Both the position numbers and the translations under genes were made by a program. The notes beneath the pieces were generated by a model. The model did no database searches. It saw only the letters and a program-made list of their open reading frames with translations, and had not been told where the DNA came from. This document shows positions 5,934 through 7,089 of a DNA stretch of 7,089 bases, piece after piece; position 1 is the stretch's first letter, and each line of letters begins with the position of its first letter. Origin of the DNA: JBCDBH01 sp039184055 (lineage in GTDB: Bacteria; Acidobacteriota; Thermoanaerobaculia; Multivoradales; J023); the NCBI GenBank assembly GCA_039184055.1, contig JBCDBH010000304.1:1-7089 (forward strand), written 5' to 3'.

Positions 5934-5940
5934 CCGCCAG

Positions 5941-5985
5941 AGAAAAAAGAAAAAGGCCGGTACCGCGTCGCGGTACCGGCCTTTT
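5941..5985 (-). terminator. Strong intrinsic terminator of the VPS10-type gene
   Basis: A perfect inverted repeat (5951-5966 with 5970-5985; outer part AAAAGGCCGGTACC) forms a 16-bp stem with a 3-nt loop, 26 nt after the stop codon at 6011. On the minus strand it is followed by further T-rich sequence (TCTTTTTTCTC), a classic Rho-independent layout. It separates this gene from the hydrolase gene, so the latter needs its own promoter. Confidence 0.9.
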
Positions 5986-6010
5986 GGATCCGTTTCAGAA
6001 AGCGAATCGA

Positions 6011-7089
6011 TCAGGGAGTCGGAATCCCCCGACCCGGGGTCCACGGCACATCGGCCGCTTCGAGACGCGCTTCGAGGGCCTCGAGATCCTTCTCGATCAG
6101 CTGCTTCAGCTCAGTACGAACCTCAGCGAAGGCCTCTTCGGCCCAGGCCAGATTCTGCTGATGGTGCGCGGTCGGCCCGTAAGTCGACAGCGCGGAACCG
6201 AAGGAGGCGACGAAGAGCCAGCGACCGATCGTCGGCTCGACCGGCTCACCGAGGTTGCCCTTCAAGCTGTCACCGTTGAGCTGCTCGTTGAGGAACCACA
6301 GCCGCTCGCCGATCCGCACCGCTTCGTCACGCATCGACATGTCGTCGACGGTCGAACGATGCAGCACGTCCTTGATCGCCTCGACGCGCTCCATGGCTTC
6401 CTCGAGCGCCGCGCCCGTGCCCCACACCGCGCGTTGGATCTCGGCGATCCGACGATGCAGCGCCACCGCTTCCGCCGGCCCCATACCCGGCAGCACGGTC
6501 TCGCGGAGCGGCTTGACGACAAAGGTCTGCTCGTCGCCTAGGGGTGTCAGCGCGCCGTCGACCCGTTTGGCCAGCTGGGCGCGATAGGTGCCCGGAGGCG
6601 CCAACACACCGCCACCGCCGAAGAAACCACCGCCACGATTCGGGCTCCATGGCTGGGTGCCGGGATAACGGAGATCCCAGGCGACACGGTGGAAGCCGGC
6701 TCGCGCTTGTCCCTCGACCCGACGCACCAACATGCCACTGGCGTCACGCACCGTGAGCACGATCGCCGGCGGATCCTCGACCTCTTCCTCACGCAACGCA
6801 TCCCAACCCGGATAGGGAGTGTCCTCGCCTTCCTTCTTGGCGTCGCGTTCGGCCGATTGCCGCTGCTCGCGCTTGGTCTCGAGACTGTCACGCAGGTAGT
6901 AGGTGAAGACCGCGCCGAACGGCGGGTTGGGCGCGACGAAGAAGGCATCGCCCTGGCTGGCCTTCATGCCGCCACCGAGCGTGCGCTCGGGGTGGTACCA
7001 CCACGCATCACGGATCGGAAAGAGAATGCCTTCCTCGTCGGTCAGCCGTTGCTCGGAGACCTCGCGAAGCGGGGTGTAGTCGTCGAAGA
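6011..7089 (-). CDS. C-terminal part of a BNR/VPS10-type (sortilin-like propeller) secreted protein (5' partial)
   Basis: The frame stays open to the right edge: the codons beyond the first in-frame ATG (6967) read FDDYTPLREV and, further on, FPIRDAWWYHPERTLGGG. The true start is therefore outside the window and 358 residues are visible. Segments typical of the C-terminus of proteins annotated as VPS10 domain-containing or BNR glycosyl hydrolase-like are present: RDAWWY, SQGDAFFVAPNPPFGAVFTYYL, a charged linker (REQRQSAERDAKKEGED), then an Ig/FlgD-like domain (FHRVAWDLRYPGTQPW, a glycine-rich GGGFFGGGG loop, APPGTYRAQL). A helical C-terminal region follows, with many Glu/Arg heptad-like segments, ending PWTPGRGIPTP. 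In full-length members an N-terminal signal peptide and a beta-propeller of BNR repeats precede this part. The biochemical role is not established; the glycosyl hydrolase label in databases is a propeller-similarity name. It ends at a strong terminator. Confidence 0.85.
   Translation of the reverse strand, partial: FDDYTPLREVSEQRLTDEEGILFPIRDAWWYHPERTLGGGMKASQGDAFFVAPNPPFGAVFTYYLRDSLETKREQRQSAERDAKKEGEDTPYPGWDALREEEVEDPPAIVLTVRDASGMLVRRVEGQARAGFHRVAWDLRYPGTQPWSPNRGGGFFGGGGVLAPPGTYRAQLAKRVDGALTPLGDEQTFVVKPLRETVLPGMGPAEAVALHRRIAEIQRAVWGTGAALEEAMERVEAIKDVLHRSTVDDMSMRDEAVRIGERLWFLNEQLNGDSLKGNLGEPVEPTIGRWLFVASFGSALSTYGPTAHHQQNLAWAEEAFAEVRTELKQLIEKDLEALEARLEAADVPWTPGRGIPTP

Noticed and set aside
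5843..5940. Riboswitch or RNA thermometer in the hydrolase leader
   Set aside because: Only a 5-bp hairpin and scattered dyads are present; no known riboswitch core is recognisable.

Overview
The window is high-GC bacterial DNA (roughly 60-65% by eye) and densely coding. It comes from an organism with an outer membrane, because the first gene ends as an outer-membrane beta-barrel with a terminal Phe. The long BNR/VPS10-type protein at the right edge and the secreted multidomain hydrolase are the kind of genes common in Acidobacteriota and related environmental lineages. I regard that placement as plausible but unproven; there is no rRNA, tRNA or marker gene here.

Left half (3-2732, plus strand): four same-direction genes, probably one transcript. 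In order they are the C-terminal barrel of an Omp85/patatin-type protein (cut by the window edge), an exported DUF6515-like protein with an Arg/Asp-rich heptad-to-hendecad repeat, a small membrane-anchored protein with a GFGMF motif, and a polytopic membrane protein resembling the HTTM / vitamin K gamma-carboxylase-like family. Spacings are 37 nt, 3 nt and a 10-nt overlap, which suggests translational coupling of the last three. All four products are cell-envelope proteins.

Middle (2752-5857, minus strand): a convergent 1005-residue secreted protein. It has a signal peptide, a Ca-loop-bearing N-terminal region, a poly-gamma-glutamate hydrolase (PghP-like) zinc-peptidase core, two SdrD B-like domains, a galactose-binding-like jelly roll and a C-terminal DNRLRE-type domain. 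A strong intrinsic terminator lies between it and the plus-strand operon. Its leader (5828-5940) carries a good ribosome-binding site, a small hairpin, an element resembling a widespread bacterial dispersed repeat, and a perfect 10-bp palindrome.

Right (5941-7089, minus strand): a second strong terminator, then the C-terminal 358 residues of a BNR/VPS10-type (sortilin-like beta-propeller) protein that continues beyond the window.

No CRISPR array, RNA gene, transposase or integrase was seen. No stretch over 300 bases lacks a gene; the longest gap, 5828-6010, is described above. The most original items are the domain mosaic of the gamma-glutamate hydrolase, the HTTM-like/GFGMF gene pair and the hendecad repeat protein. 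None of them clearly amounts to a new system on sequence alone.
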